NCBI GenBank assembly: GCA_025351145.1
Contig: JANXWM010000201.1
Coordinates: 1 to 15,210, forward strand
Reading direction: 5' to 3'
Length of the DNA: 15,210 nt
DNA from: Chitinophagaceae bacterium
GTDB taxonomy: Bacteria; Bacteroidota; Bacteroidia; Chitinophagales; Chitinophagaceae
Shown here in pieces: positions 1 through 7,236 of the stretch (within the stretch, counting starts at the first letter, position 1; every line of letters starts with the position of its first letter). A program made the position numbers and the translations under genes. The notes beneath the pieces were generated by a model, which had not been told where the DNA came from, made no database searches, and was given only the letters and a program-made list of their open reading frames with translations.

Positions 1-298
1 AGCCATAGCCCAGCATTCTATCCATACTTGAATGACCAAATAATATAATGCCTGCCAACTGAATTAGTTCGTTATGCTGGTACAAACCAAACACATACAC
101 AGCAAGCGCTACAGCTTTGTGGTGAAATACATTATATGTAACAGCACCGGTTTTATTTCCTGCAACATAACCAATCATACTTATGTCGGGCGTGAGAATT
201 AATACGAGATACCACCACCATGCAAATGATAACTGATCAAATAAATACATGCTGAATAAAAACATTGCAAGTTCTTCAAGCTGTATTATTTTTTTCAT
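1..298 (-). CDS. DUF4260 family membrane protein (C-terminal part cut by window edge)
   Basis: Reading the minus strand from ATG at 298 gives about 99 codons open to the window edge. The translation starts MKKIIQLEELAMFLFSMYLF, followed by a W-rich membrane stretch, then LTPDISMIGYVAGNKTGAV, TYNVFHHKAVALAV and, at the edge, FGHSSMDRMLGYG. The PDISMIGY, YN-x-H and H-x-x-MDRMLGYG pattern is what I know from DUF4260, a small protein with about four membrane segments and no assigned biochemical role. The start lies 7 bases after the stop of the DUF1835 gene, so the two are probably one transcript. Only a few residues should be missing, because the family usually ends shortly after the MLGYG motif. 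Function is unknown. Confidence 0.8.
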   Translation of the reverse strand, partial: MKKIIQLEELAMFLFSMYLFDQLSFAWWWYLVLILTPDISMIGYVAGNKTGAVTYNVFHHKAVALAVYVFGLYQHNELIQLAGIILFGHSSMDRMLGYG

Positions 299-305
299 GC
301 TTTTA

Positions 306-1151
306 TTAATTAGTAGTTTCAATTATTTCATCCGTTGTAATAGTTGTACCTGAAAGTTTTATAATAATTTCTTTCCAGCCTTTTGCCCAGTCGCCCTGTA
401 CTTCTAATATTCCGGCATTGATCATTTCGCGGATGCGCCAAACCAAAAATACATCGCCGGTTTTTACTTTTATTTTGGAGAAAAGGTTGCTTAATATTTT
501 ATACAGTTTTTGCGGCTCTCCGGTTATTACGCCAAGTATATCTTTATCATAATAAGTAACATCTTTGCTTACGAGTTTTTTGCCGCCTTCCAGTATGCGC
601 ACCATACGATTTTCGTTACAAAGTTTTTTCCATTCATCGGGATCAACTTCAAATTCGCTTAGCGTAATTGGCCTTGATAATTTCTTCGCTTTTAGAAATT
701 CTTTCGGCAGAATTTCATGCAATGCGGTTGGATAAAAGATACCACCTTTCTCATTGATAAAAGGAAGATTATTGAGATATAAAACAAATATGCGTCCCTG
801 GTAATCTTTTAACTGGCTCATGAGCCAGTAATAGCCGCATACATCGTGCTGGTTTTGCCCCATCCATATCCATGCATGTTGCATATCATTTGCATCTAAC
901 GCTTCTTTTAATTTATGCATGGTTAGCTTGTCATCCACAATGTCGAGTTGCCCGGTATAGGGAGAAAATTCAAGAAGCATTTTCCACCAGTCACGACGGG
1001 CTTGCCAGCCCTCAGGTGTTTGTAAATTTTCTAATGGACCAACTGCATAATCATCTTTTATATGAATAATATCTCCGGCTAATTTTTCATCCAGTTCAAT
1101 GGCTTTTTGCAAAACAGGAATATCTGCTTCCTGGAAAACGATGTGGATCAT
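306..1151 (-). CDS. DUF1835 domain-containing protein
   Basis: This is a 281-residue soluble protein. It begins MIHIVFQEADIPVLQKAI and continues with an IKDDYAVGPL segment, the N-terminal signature of DUF1835. The following W-rich region (EGWQARRDWWKMLLEF, then HAWIWMGQNQHDVCGYYWL) is also typical. The C-terminal third, with VWRIREMINAGILEVQGDW, fits the DUF3658-type domain that usually follows DUF1835. No catalytic function is established for the family, and no signal peptide or membrane segment is seen. The start at 1151 puts MIHIVF first, as family members usually begin. It is followed after 7 bases by the DUF4260 gene. A perfect 7-bp-arm palindrome (1180-1194) and repeat copy A lie just upstream. 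Confidence 0.85.
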   Translation of the reverse strand: MIHIVFQEADIPVLQKAIELDEKLAGDIIHIKDDYAVGPLENLQTPEGWQARRDWWKMLLEFSPYTGQLDIVDDKLTMHKLKEALDANDMQHAWIWMGQNQHDVCGYYWLMSQLKDYQGRIFVLYLNNLPFINEKGGIFYPTALHEILPKEFLKAKKLSRPITLSEFEVDPDEWKKLCNENRMVRILEGGKKLVSKDVTYYDKDILGVITGEPQKLYKILSNLFSKIKVKTGDVFLVWRIREMINAGILEVQGDWAKGWKEIIIKLSGTTITTDEIIETTN

Positions 1152-1179
1152 GGATTTAATATTTTAAGTTGATTGTGAT

Positions 1180-1194
1180 ATTGAGCTGCTCAAT
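1180..1194. promoter_or_regulatory. short perfect palindrome upstream of the DUF1835 gene
   Basis: The sequence ATTGAGC-t-GCTCAAT is a perfect inverted repeat with 7-bp arms around one central base. It lies 29 bases upstream of the DUF1835 start codon. The right arm is also the left shoulder of repeat copy A, since the same GCTCAAT precedes copies G and H. It could be an operator or just part of the repeat. No regulator is visible nearby. Confidence 0.35.
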
Positions 1195-1205
1195 AAAGTT
1201 ATGCT

Positions 1206-1263
1206 GTACAAGAGTGCGACGCAAGTAAAGCTTCATAGAATTATTATTGTTTGGTCCAAAAAA
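1206..1263 (+). repeat. dispersed repeat, copy A
   Basis: Perfect core GTACAAGAGTGCGACGCAAG at 1206-1225, then a spacer and the tail TTGGTCCAAAAAA ending at 1263. The tail stops 13 bases before the parE stop codon and points toward parE. The left shoulder GCTCAATAAAG (from 1188) is shared with copies G, H and K. With copy B it brackets parE. Confidence 0.9.
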
Positions 1264-1276
1264 TTCTTTGAAATAT

Positions 1277-3166
1277 TTATAGTGTCTCTTCAATTAAATC
1301 TAATTCTACTCTTAGGTTTTCAATAATAAATTCCTGCCGCTCCATGGTGTTCTTGCCCATAAAATATTCAAGTAAATTTTGAATATGTTCGCCCTGTTCC
1401 AGTATCACAGGTTGCAGGCGAATATCATCACCAATAAATTTTCCAAACTCATCAGGAGATATTTCGCCGAGCCCTTTAAACCTCGTGATCTCTGGTTTAT
1501 TCCCCAGCTTTTTTACTGCCGCCTGCTTTTGTATTTCATCGTAACAATAAATGGTTTCCTGTTTATTACGCACACGAAATAATGGCGTTTCTAAAATAAA
1601 CACATGCTGCTGTTTTACAAGATCGGGGAAGAACTGCAAAAAGAAAGTCATGAGCAATAAACGTATGTGTAAACCATCCACATCGGCATCTGTTGCGATC
1701 ACAATATTTTTATAACGAAGTTCTTCCAACCCATCTTCAATATTCAATGCATGCTGCAGTAGATTAAACTCTTCATTTTCGTATACCACTTTTTTTGTAA
1801 GCCCGAAACAATTCAAGGGCTTGCCCCGTAAGCTAAACACAGCCTGCGTTTCAACGTTCCGGCTTTTAGTAATGCTTCCGCTGGCACTGTCGCCTTCGGT
1901 AATAAAAATCGTGGTTTTATTTTGCGTGGCTATAAACTCTTCTTTGTTTTTCGAAGGCAGTTCGTCGTTGTAATGCGAACGGCAGTCACGCAGTTTTTTG
2001 TTGTGCAGGTTTGCTTTTTTCGCACGCTCATTTGCCAGCTTGCGTATGCCGCTTAACTCTTTTCTTTCTTTCTCGCTTTGCTCAATTCTTTTGCGTAAAG
2101 CTTCGGCAGTTTGTGTATTGCGGTGCAGAAAATTATCTAATTCTTTAGCAAAGAAGTCGGTGATAAAATTCTTCATACTCTGGCCACCTTCTACAACATA
2201 TTGCGATCCGAGTTTTGTTTTTGTCTGGCTCTCAAACACAGGTTCCTGCACACGTACTGCAACTGCTGCAACAATGCTTTGGCGTATATCTGCCGCCTCA
2301 TAATCTTTCTTATAAAAATCGCGGATCGTTTTTACATAAGCTTCTCTAAATGCCTGCTGATGCGTGCCGCCCTGCGTTGTATACTGACCATTCACAAACG
2401 AAAAAATATCTTCACCATAATCGTTATTATGCGTTAAAGCAACTTCAATATCCTCGCCTTTTAAATGAATGATTGGGTAACGCAATTCATCTTCATTCGT
2501 CTTACGTTTCAACAGGTCAAGCAAACCATTTTTACTTACATAACGCTTATTATTAAATGTAATTACAAGGCCAGCATTTAAAAAGCAATAATTCCACAAA
2601 AGGTTATCAAGGTACTCATGTATAAAATGAAAATTCCTGAACACTGTATCATCAGGAATAAATGTTACCAGCGTTCCATTTGTTTCCTGTGTTGCGCCTT
2701 CTTTATATTCTTTTACTAAAAGACCTTTTTCAAACTCAGCCACCTTAGTTCTGCCTTCCCTAAAACTTTCTACTTTAAAATTATTGCTCAGTGCATTCAC
2801 CGCTTTTGTACCAACACCATTTAAACCCACGCTCTTCTGAAACGCTTTGCTGTCGTACTTTGCACCGGTATTTATTTTGCTCACTACATCTACCACTTTG
2901 CCCAGCGGAATGCCACGGCCATAATCACGAACGGTAACAGTTCTTGATTCAATCGTTATATCAATATGTTTTCCGTAGCCCATCATGTGTTCATCCACGC
3001 AGTTATCGAGCACCTCTTTTATCATTACATAAATGCCATCATCCGGTGCGGAGCCATCGCCTAATTTGCCTATGTACATTCCCGGACGCAGACGGATATG
3101 TTCCCGCCAGTCGAGGCTTTTTATACTGTCTTCATCGTACTTAAATAAATCTTTTTCTTCAGACAT
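1277..3166 (-). CDS. parE: DNA topoisomerase IV subunit B (ParE)
   Basis: This 629-residue type IIA topoisomerase B subunit is the ATPase half of the enzyme that decatenates daughter chromosomes together with ParC. The GHKL ATPase domain has EVLDNCVDE (E51, D54, N55), DYGRGIP (81-87) and GLNGVGTKA (114-122). The transducer domain carries FVNGQYTTQGGTH and the lysine motif QTKTKLG near 315. The Toprim domain has EGDSASG (424-430), the DADVDGLH metal motif (493-500) and RFKGLGEIS (562-570). The length of about 630 residues without the long insert of enterobacterial GyrB, and the short C-terminus, favour ParE over GyrB. In many Bacteroidota parC follows directly; here the next gene downstream is the DUF1835 gene, so parC must lie elsewhere. 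The start MSEEKDLFKY is the only reasonable one. Repeat copies A and B lie on either side. Confidence 0.95.
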   Translation of the reverse strand: MSEEKDLFKYDEDSIKSLDWREHIRLRPGMYIGKLGDGSAPDDGIYVMIKEVLDNCVDEHMMGYGKHIDITIESRTVTVRDYGRGIPLGKVVDVVSKINTGAKYDSKAFQKSVGLNGVGTKAVNALSNNFKVESFREGRTKVAEFEKGLLVKEYKEGATQETNGTLVTFIPDDTVFRNFHFIHEYLDNLLWNYCFLNAGLVITFNNKRYVSKNGLLDLLKRKTNEDELRYPIIHLKGEDIEVALTHNNDYGEDIFSFVNGQYTTQGGTHQQAFREAYVKTIRDFYKKDYEAADIRQSIVAAVAVRVQEPVFESQTKTKLGSQYVVEGGQSMKNFITDFFAKELDNFLHRNTQTAEALRKRIEQSEKERKELSGIRKLANERAKKANLHNKKLRDCRSHYNDELPSKNKEEFIATQNKTTIFITEGDSASGSITKSRNVETQAVFSLRGKPLNCFGLTKKVVYENEEFNLLQHALNIEDGLEELRYKNIVIATDADVDGLHIRLLLMTFFLQFFPDLVKQQHVFILETPLFRVRNKQETIYCYDEIQKQAAVKKLGNKPEITRFKGLGEISPDEFGKFIGDDIRLQPVILEQGEHIQNLLEYFMGKNTMERQEFIIENLRVELDLIEETL

Positions 3167-3204
3167 AATTATTTAGTCATTGGTCATTTAAAACAGAAAA
3201 GAAT

Positions 3205-3258
3205 TATGAACCCATCATTATCACTTACCTGATCGTTCCTTGCGTCGCACTCTTGTAC
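3205..3258 (-). repeat. dispersed repeat, copy B
   Basis: The core is the exact reverse complement of GTACAAGAGTGCGACGCAAG at 3239-3258, followed (minus strand) by GAACG and a weak tail GGGTTCATA at 3205-3213. It points toward the parE start codon, about 40 bases away. It is the inward-facing partner of copy A around parE and stands head to head with copy C. Confidence 0.85.
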
Positions 3259-3316
3259 TGAATATTTTACAGCAGCAAAATACAGTGTGCAATTGTTTAA
3301 TCCTGTCTTCATCAGA

Positions 3317-3427
3317 GTTTTTTTTTGACCGGGTGTATTGGCTGTTAAAAGTTCATTTTTATTCTGCTGTACAAGTGTGCGACGCAAGGAACGCTAAATA
3401 AAGAGTCAATTGCCGGGTTCAAAAAAA
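3317..3427 (+). repeat. dispersed repeat, copy C (both ends visible)
   Basis: Core GTACAAGTGTGCGACGCAAG at 3369-3388, one change from the consensus, followed by GAACG and the tail CCGGGTTCAAAAAAA at 3413-3427. About 40 bases left of the core lies a T-run followed by GACCGGGT (near 3317-3332), roughly the reverse complement of the tail. This copy therefore has imperfect terminal inverted repeats and a total length near 110 bp, as expected for a small hairpin-forming mobile element. It is more than 200 bases from the plus-strand gene that follows. Confidence 0.8.
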
Positions 3428-3551
3428 TCTATTATAAAATTGATTTAGTAAACTGCAAATTTACCTTTACAATTCACCCTTTCAAGTTTACTTTTCTGCA
3501 ATATGCAACTTGTGGATAAAACTTTAGCACTTTAAATATTGTACACATCTG

Positions 3552-3559
3552 TACTTTTG
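3552..3559 (+). promoter_or_regulatory. candidate Bacteroidota -7 box for the transglutaminase-like gene
   Basis: TACTTTTG is a perfect match to the Bacteroidota -7 consensus TAnnTTTG. A TTTA 17 bases upstream could serve as a weak -33 element. Transcription would start near 3566, giving a leader of about 80 bases. That leader contains the inverted repeat AAACAGG (3564-3570) / CCTGTTT (3591-3597). Promoter use is inferred. Confidence 0.45.
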
Positions 3560-3647
3560 TTACAAACAGGGGCAATATTAATATGGTCTGCCTGTTTTAA
3601 CTTAAAGAAAATAGTAAAGTCCAATTACCTGTTAGTTTTAGCAACCT

Positions 3648-4568
3648 ATGAGTCCGGAAGCAATAAAAAAGCATTACAGCACCACACAGGAAATAATGGC
3701 TCATATCGCCGGTATACTTTTTATTATACCACTGGCTCCTTTTATCTGCCGTTTTGTTCCCCCTGTTTTTTTAGGGAACTGGAATATAGACCTTATTATC
3801 GCTGTTATTATAGCAATAATTATTGTACGGCTGATGTTATGGCTTGTAAAACCGATGATATTGCCCGCATTATTATTGGTTTGCTTTGTTTTTGCTTATA
3901 ATGCTCTTAATAACAAACGCTATACTTTTCATGATATCGCCAGCGATTACAGGAGTGTTGTAAGTCAGTACTGGCTTATACGTGAGCAAAAACAAACCGA
4001 CCAGCTTAGTTTTAACCCGCACCTTTTTGAAAATGTGCAGGAGCGTACTTCAAGGCTGGTTACGGAAAAAGTACAGTATAAAGATTCTGTGGTAAGAAAT
4101 TTTTCGGTAAAACATTCCTTGGAAAACTTTGATAATTATCATTACAAATACCAGGAGCTTGCCCGGTATTTCTCACTGTTTAAATATATCAATTCAAATT
4201 TTAAATATGTGCCCGATGCACAGCGGGATGAATATTACGCTACGCCAAGAGAAACCATTCTTAATGGTTTTGGCGGCGACTGCGACGATCACAGTATTTT
4301 AATGGCAGCATGCCTGATGAGTATTGGTGCAAAATGCAGGCTTGTAATTATTGAAGGTCACATGTACCCCGAAATGTACGCCGGCAATAAAAAAGATTTT
4401 GATATTATGCAGCAGGCAATACTTCAGTTCTTTGGAGACATAGGTATAAACCGTATCTATTTTCATGAAAATGACGGCGAATACTGGATAAACCTTGACT
4501 ACACTGCAGACTACCCCGGAGGACCATATATAAATGACAGAGTAAAATTACTGATCAATATTCCCTGA
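3648..4568 (+). CDS. membrane-anchored transglutaminase-like protein
   Basis: This 306-residue protein has an N-terminal block of two or three hydrophobic segments (about 18-37, 47-63 and 66-87), then a soluble domain. The papain-like transglutaminase core is clear: cysteine 212 in GFGGDCDDHS, histidine 238 in IIEGHMYPE, and aspartate 284 in WINLDYTADYPGG, giving the expected Cys-His-Asp order. Family members include peptidases and amidases as well as transglutaminases, so the substrate cannot be named. The N-terminal membrane anchor may place the domain at the inner membrane; which side it faces is not clear. It is followed closely by the YkgJ-type gene, and the two may be cotranscribed. The start ATG at 3648 leaves a leader after the candidate promoter at 3552. 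Confidence 0.8.
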   Translation: MSPEAIKKHYSTTQEIMAHIAGILFIIPLAPFICRFVPPVFLGNWNIDLIIAVIIAIIIVRLMLWLVKPMILPALLLVCFVFAYNALNNKRYTFHDIASDYRSVVSQYWLIREQKQTDQLSFNPHLFENVQERTSRLVTEKVQYKDSVVRNFSVKHSLENFDNYHYKYQELARYFSLFKYINSNFKYVPDAQRDEYYATPRETILNGFGGDCDDHSILMAACLMSIGAKCRLVIIEGHMYPEMYAGNKKDFDIMQQAILQFFGDIGINRIYFHENDGEYWINLDYTADYPGGPYINDRVKLLINIP

Positions 4569-4596
4569 TTGATTTGTGGTTAACTTGCGTAGCAGA

Positions 4597-5109
4597 ATGA
4601 TAACAGATCTTCAGATAATTGCCGGGGCCGCAGAAACAAATGAGGCAGAAAACCTTACGTTTAAAGAATTGCTTTTATCCAGTAATCCTGCTTTAATTGA
4701 CAGGCTTGTTTTCAAGTTAAACGAAGACATTACTCCTAAAATAGATTGCACTGCTTGCGGCAATTGCTGCAGAAGTTTAATGATCAATGTGAACACAAAT
4801 GATGCAGCAAGGTTAGCCAGTCATCTCAATATTTCAAAAGAATCGTTTTACGGAAAATATGTAGAGCAGTCTTCTGAAGGCACACTCTCTGTAATGAATA
4901 CGATTCCGTGCCATTTTCTTTCTGAAAATAAATGCATGGTTTACGAAGCAAGACCGGCTGAATGCCGCGAATTCCCCGGTCTTCACCAGCCCGGTTTTAC
5001 AGGAAGGCTGTTTGCTACGTTTATGCACTATGGCCGCTGCCCGATTATATTTAATGTTATCGAAGCATTGAAAACAGAATTGATTGCGCAGGCTATTGCC
5101 AGTCAATAG
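4597..5109 (+). CDS. YkgJ-type cysteine-cluster protein
   Basis: The protein has about 170 residues. It shows the CxxCxxCC motif CTACGNCC (C51, C54, C57, C58), then C105 and C113 in PCHFLSENKC, C123 in RPAECREFP and C148 in GRCP. This is the layout of the YkgJ family (UPF0153), thought to bind zinc or an iron-sulfur cluster; the cellular role is unknown. I chose the ATG at 4597. A GTG in frame at 4576, only 7 bases after the previous stop, is an alternative that would add 7 residues (MVNLRSR). The 3' end overlaps the convergent VOC gene by 17 bases (5093-5109). Confidence 0.8.
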   Translation: MITDLQIIAGAAETNEAENLTFKELLLSSNPALIDRLVFKLNEDITPKIDCTACGNCCRSLMINVNTNDAARLASHLNISKESFYGKYVEQSSEGTLSVMNTIPCHFLSENKCMVYEARPAECREFPGLHQPGFTGRLFATFMHYGRCPIIFNVIEALKTELIAQAIASQ

Positions 5110-5452
5110 TTGATTTTATAAAATACAACAGCGTTCCATCAGGATCTTTTAAATGCACCAGCTTGCCGGCCTCCTTATCGTCTGTTTTTTCATAGGTAAT
5201 GCCTGTTTGCAGCAAATGAGTTTCCACTTCATCTAAGTTATCTACGCCAAATCCAATGGATGTGCCGGTTGCAGGAGTATGTGTGATGGAAGCTGGATGC
5301 AATCCGATAGTAATGCCCGGTGCTGATACCATCGCATAATGATTGCCCCACCGCTGCTTAAGCTCAAGGCCAATAATAGTTGTATAAAAATCTACAGACC
5401 GGTCCATATCCGTAACCATTACTGTAATGTTGGCTGATTTTATCGAGTACAT
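5093..5452 (-). CDS. VOC (glyoxalase/bleomycin-resistance fold) family protein
   Basis: This 119-residue single-domain protein has the two beta-alpha-beta-beta-beta modules of the vicinal oxygen chelate fold. Module one runs from SANITVMVTDMDRSVDFYTTIIGLEL to GITIGLHP; module two from TSIGFGVDNLDEVETHLL to VHLKDPDGTLLYFIKS. The usual first metal ligand position (often His before the first strand) appears to be Asn8, and the usual Glu after DPDG is a Tyr. The normal metal site may therefore be altered, and the reaction cannot be guessed. Histidine 52 in GLHP is at a usual ligand position. It is convergent with and overlaps the YkgJ-type gene by 17 bases. Repeat copy D lies upstream of its start. 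Confidence 0.85.
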   Translation of the reverse strand: MYSIKSANITVMVTDMDRSVDFYTTIIGLELKQRWGNHYAMVSAPGITIGLHPASITHTPATGTSIGFGVDNLDEVETHLLQTGITYEKTDDKEAGKLVHLKDPDGTLLYFIKSTIDWQ

Positions 5453-5498
5453 AAGATTGATTTTAAAATGAAATAAAATATAAAAATACTAAAGTTTT

Positions 5499-5582
5499 GG
5501 GCTGTTGAAAGCTGAAAGTACAAGTGTGCGACGCAAGGAACGTTAAATACTTATTCCTCAGCCCGGCTTATAAAACAAAAAA
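5499..5582 (+). repeat. dispersed repeat, copy D (complementary ends)
   Basis: Core GTACAAGTGTGCGACGCAAG at 5518-5537, then GAACG, a spacer and the tail CAGCCCGGCTTATAAAACAA starting at 5559. The left shoulder TTTTGGGCTG (GGGCTG at 5499-5504) is complementary to CAGCCC at 5559-5564, so the element can close as a long-loop hairpin. The tail points to the 3' end of gltA and runs directly into its terminator. It is the left partner of copy E. Confidence 0.88.
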
Positions 5583-5600
5583 TGCCCCGGTTGAGGCATT
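5576..5600 (-). terminator. rho-independent terminator after gltA
   Basis: On the minus strand AATGCC, an 8-base loop and GGCATT form a 6-bp stem, followed directly by a T-run (the A-run at 5576-5582 on the plus strand). It lies about 40 bases after the citrate synthase stop codon, the right place and orientation to end that transcript. Confidence 0.7.
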
Positions 5601-5637
5601 CTTAATGTATAATTCAACATTCTTGATTTTAAATTAA

Positions 5638-6960
5638 TTATTCCCAAATCTCATCTTTTCCTTCGAGCCAGAGCTTTACAGATTCGGTGGTTACGCTCTT
5701 TGGCCTTTCCAGCGGAAAGCCCAATGCCCTGTCCCAAATAAGGCTTGCCAATACGCCAAGGGCGCGGCTTACAGCGAAAAGTACGGTGTAAAATTCGTAC
5801 TCCACCAAACCATAATGTACCAGTAATGCGCCGCTGTGTGCATCAACATTTGGCCATGGGTTTTTGATTTTACCAAGCGACTGTAAAATAGGCGGCACTG
5901 TGTCGTAAATCTTCCAAACAGTATTTACTAATTTATCATCGGGCATATGCTTTTTACCAAACTCCATCTGAGCGGTAAAACGTGGATCTGTTTTGCGCAA
6001 AACGGCGTGGCCGTAGCCCGGTACTACTTTGCCCTCGGTCAATGTTTTTTGAACATAGGCAGCTATCTGTTCGCTGGTAGGCTCTTCTGTACCCAGTTCT
6101 TTCTGCATTTCGAATATCCACTTGATCACTTCCTGGTTAGCTAATCCGTGAAGCGGACCCGCAAGGCCATTCATACCGGCGGCATAAGAAAGGTACGGAT
6201 CGCTTAATGCAGAACCCACAAGATGCGTAGTGTGCGCACTTACGTTGCCGCCTTCATGATCGGCATGGATTACCATATACAAACGCATTAGTTCGCGAAA
6301 ACCATGATCATCAAAACCCATCATGTGCGCAAGGTTACCGGCCCAGTCGAGCATTCCATCGGGATGGATATGATCGCCAAATTTATATTTACGGCGATAG
6401 ATATACGCGGCAATACGCGGCAGGCGGGCAATTAAAATCATTGAATCATCAAAGGCCGCTTCCCAGTAATCTTTTTTATTCATTCCCTCTCCGTACTGTT
6501 TGCTGAAGCCGCTCTCTGTTTGCAAAGCCATTACACCAACAACAAACATGGTCATGGGGTGGGCCGTTAAAGGCAGTGCATCAATTGCAGCAAACACGTG
6601 GTTAGGCACATGGCTGCGGCGCTGCAGTGTAGCGGTAACATGGCCCACTTCTTCTTCATCCGGCAAATCGCCTACGAGCATTAAATAAAATAAACCTTCG
6701 GGCAGTGGCTCGCTGCCATCAATTGCCTTAGGCAGTTTTTCGCGAAGCTCAGGAATAGTATAGCCGCGAAAACGGATACCCTCCTGTGCATCTAATAAAC
6801 TTGTTTCGGTTACAAGGCCGGTAATACCGCGCATTCCCTGGTAAACCTGTGATAAGTTTACTTCACCAATCCTTTTATTCCCATGCTCTTTCAGCAATTC
6901 CTTTATCTCCGCCGAAGCTGCATCTGCTTTAGCTTTAAAACGTTCCTTAATAATACCCAT
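5638..6960 (-). CDS. gltA: citrate synthase, mitochondrial-type
   Basis: This 440-residue enzyme joins acetyl-CoA and oxaloacetate to citrate at the entry of the TCA cycle. The three catalytic residues are present: His235 in HADHEGGNVSAH, His318 in VVPGYGHAVLRKTDPR and Asp373 in NPWPNVDAHSG. Blocks such as GIRFRGYTIPEL, SDPYLSYAAGMNGLAGPLHG and RALGFPLERPKS match the eukaryotic mitochondrial enzyme much more closely than the hexameric NADH-sensitive type of E. coli. No allosteric N-terminal domain is seen. The frame is open upstream to 7182, but that extension reads through repeat copy E and has no homology to the family, so the start is the ATG at 6960 (MGIIKERFK). It has its own terminator and is bracketed by copies D and E. 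Likely a single-gene transcript. Confidence 0.95.
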   Translation of the reverse strand: MGIIKERFKAKADAASAEIKELLKEHGNKRIGEVNLSQVYQGMRGITGLVTETSLLDAQEGIRFRGYTIPELREKLPKAIDGSEPLPEGLFYLMLVGDLPDEEEVGHVTATLQRRSHVPNHVFAAIDALPLTAHPMTMFVVGVMALQTESGFSKQYGEGMNKKDYWEAAFDDSMILIARLPRIAAYIYRRKYKFGDHIHPDGMLDWAGNLAHMMGFDDHGFRELMRLYMVIHADHEGGNVSAHTTHLVGSALSDPYLSYAAGMNGLAGPLHGLANQEVIKWIFEMQKELGTEEPTSEQIAAYVQKTLTEGKVVPGYGHAVLRKTDPRFTAQMEFGKKHMPDDKLVNTVWKIYDTVPPILQSLGKIKNPWPNVDAHSGALLVHYGLVEYEFYTVLFAVSRALGVLASLIWDRALGFPLERPKSVTTESVKLWLEGKDEIWE

Positions 6961-7022
6961 TGCGATGTATTTTGATAATGATGGTTTCCAAAAACTGCTA
7001 TTACAAGTATAACACTTGAGGG

Positions 7023-7083
7023 ATTTTTTTTGAACCGGGCCTGCACATCTTTTCTCATCGTTCCTTGCGTCGCACTCTTGTGC
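7023..7083 (-). repeat. dispersed repeat, copy E
   Basis: On the minus strand the core is GCACAAGAGTGCGACGCAAG (7064-7083, one change at base 2), then GAACGATGA, a spacer and the tail GCCCGGTTCAAAAAAAA ending at 7023. It points to the gltA start codon, 63 bases away, and faces copy D across gltA. The false N-terminal extension of the gltA frame passes through it. Confidence 0.9.
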
Positions 7084-7200
7084 TGTATAACTTAAGGCAA
7101 CTATCCTCCGCTGTTTTGCGCCCGTTTCAAGACCTTTTAAAGTGTGTGGGTAAAGATAAAACAAGTTGCTTTCGAAAAACAAAACATTTGAAAGAATGTT

Positions 7201-7221
7201 GCCGGTAGCAGCAATACCGGC
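7201..7221 (-). terminator. hairpin after the lptF/lptG-type gene
   Basis: GCCGGTA (7201-7207) and TACCGGC (7215-7221) form a perfect 7-bp stem around a 7-base loop, 15 bases after the stop codon. No uninterrupted T-run follows on the minus strand, so it is a weak intrinsic terminator or a 3'-end stabilising hairpin. Confidence 0.5.
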
Positions 7222-7236
7222 CAGTTCACAAATAAT

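Larger units (their letters stand above)
3167..3647. other. 481-bp divergent intergenic region with two repeat copies
   Basis: This gap separates parE (minus) from the transglutaminase-like gene (plus). It holds repeat copies B (minus) and C (plus) head to head, about 110 bases between their cores, then A/T-rich sequence with a perfect TAnnTTTG box at 3552. The small open frames across it (for example 3184-3387 on the minus strand) run through the repeat cores and look spurious. I see no RNA gene or convincing protein here. Confidence 0.7.

Noticed and set aside
3184..3387. Small minus-strand ORF of 67 codons
   Set aside because: It runs through repeat copy B and low-complexity sequence; the peptide QECDARND is repeat-derived and no family is recognised.
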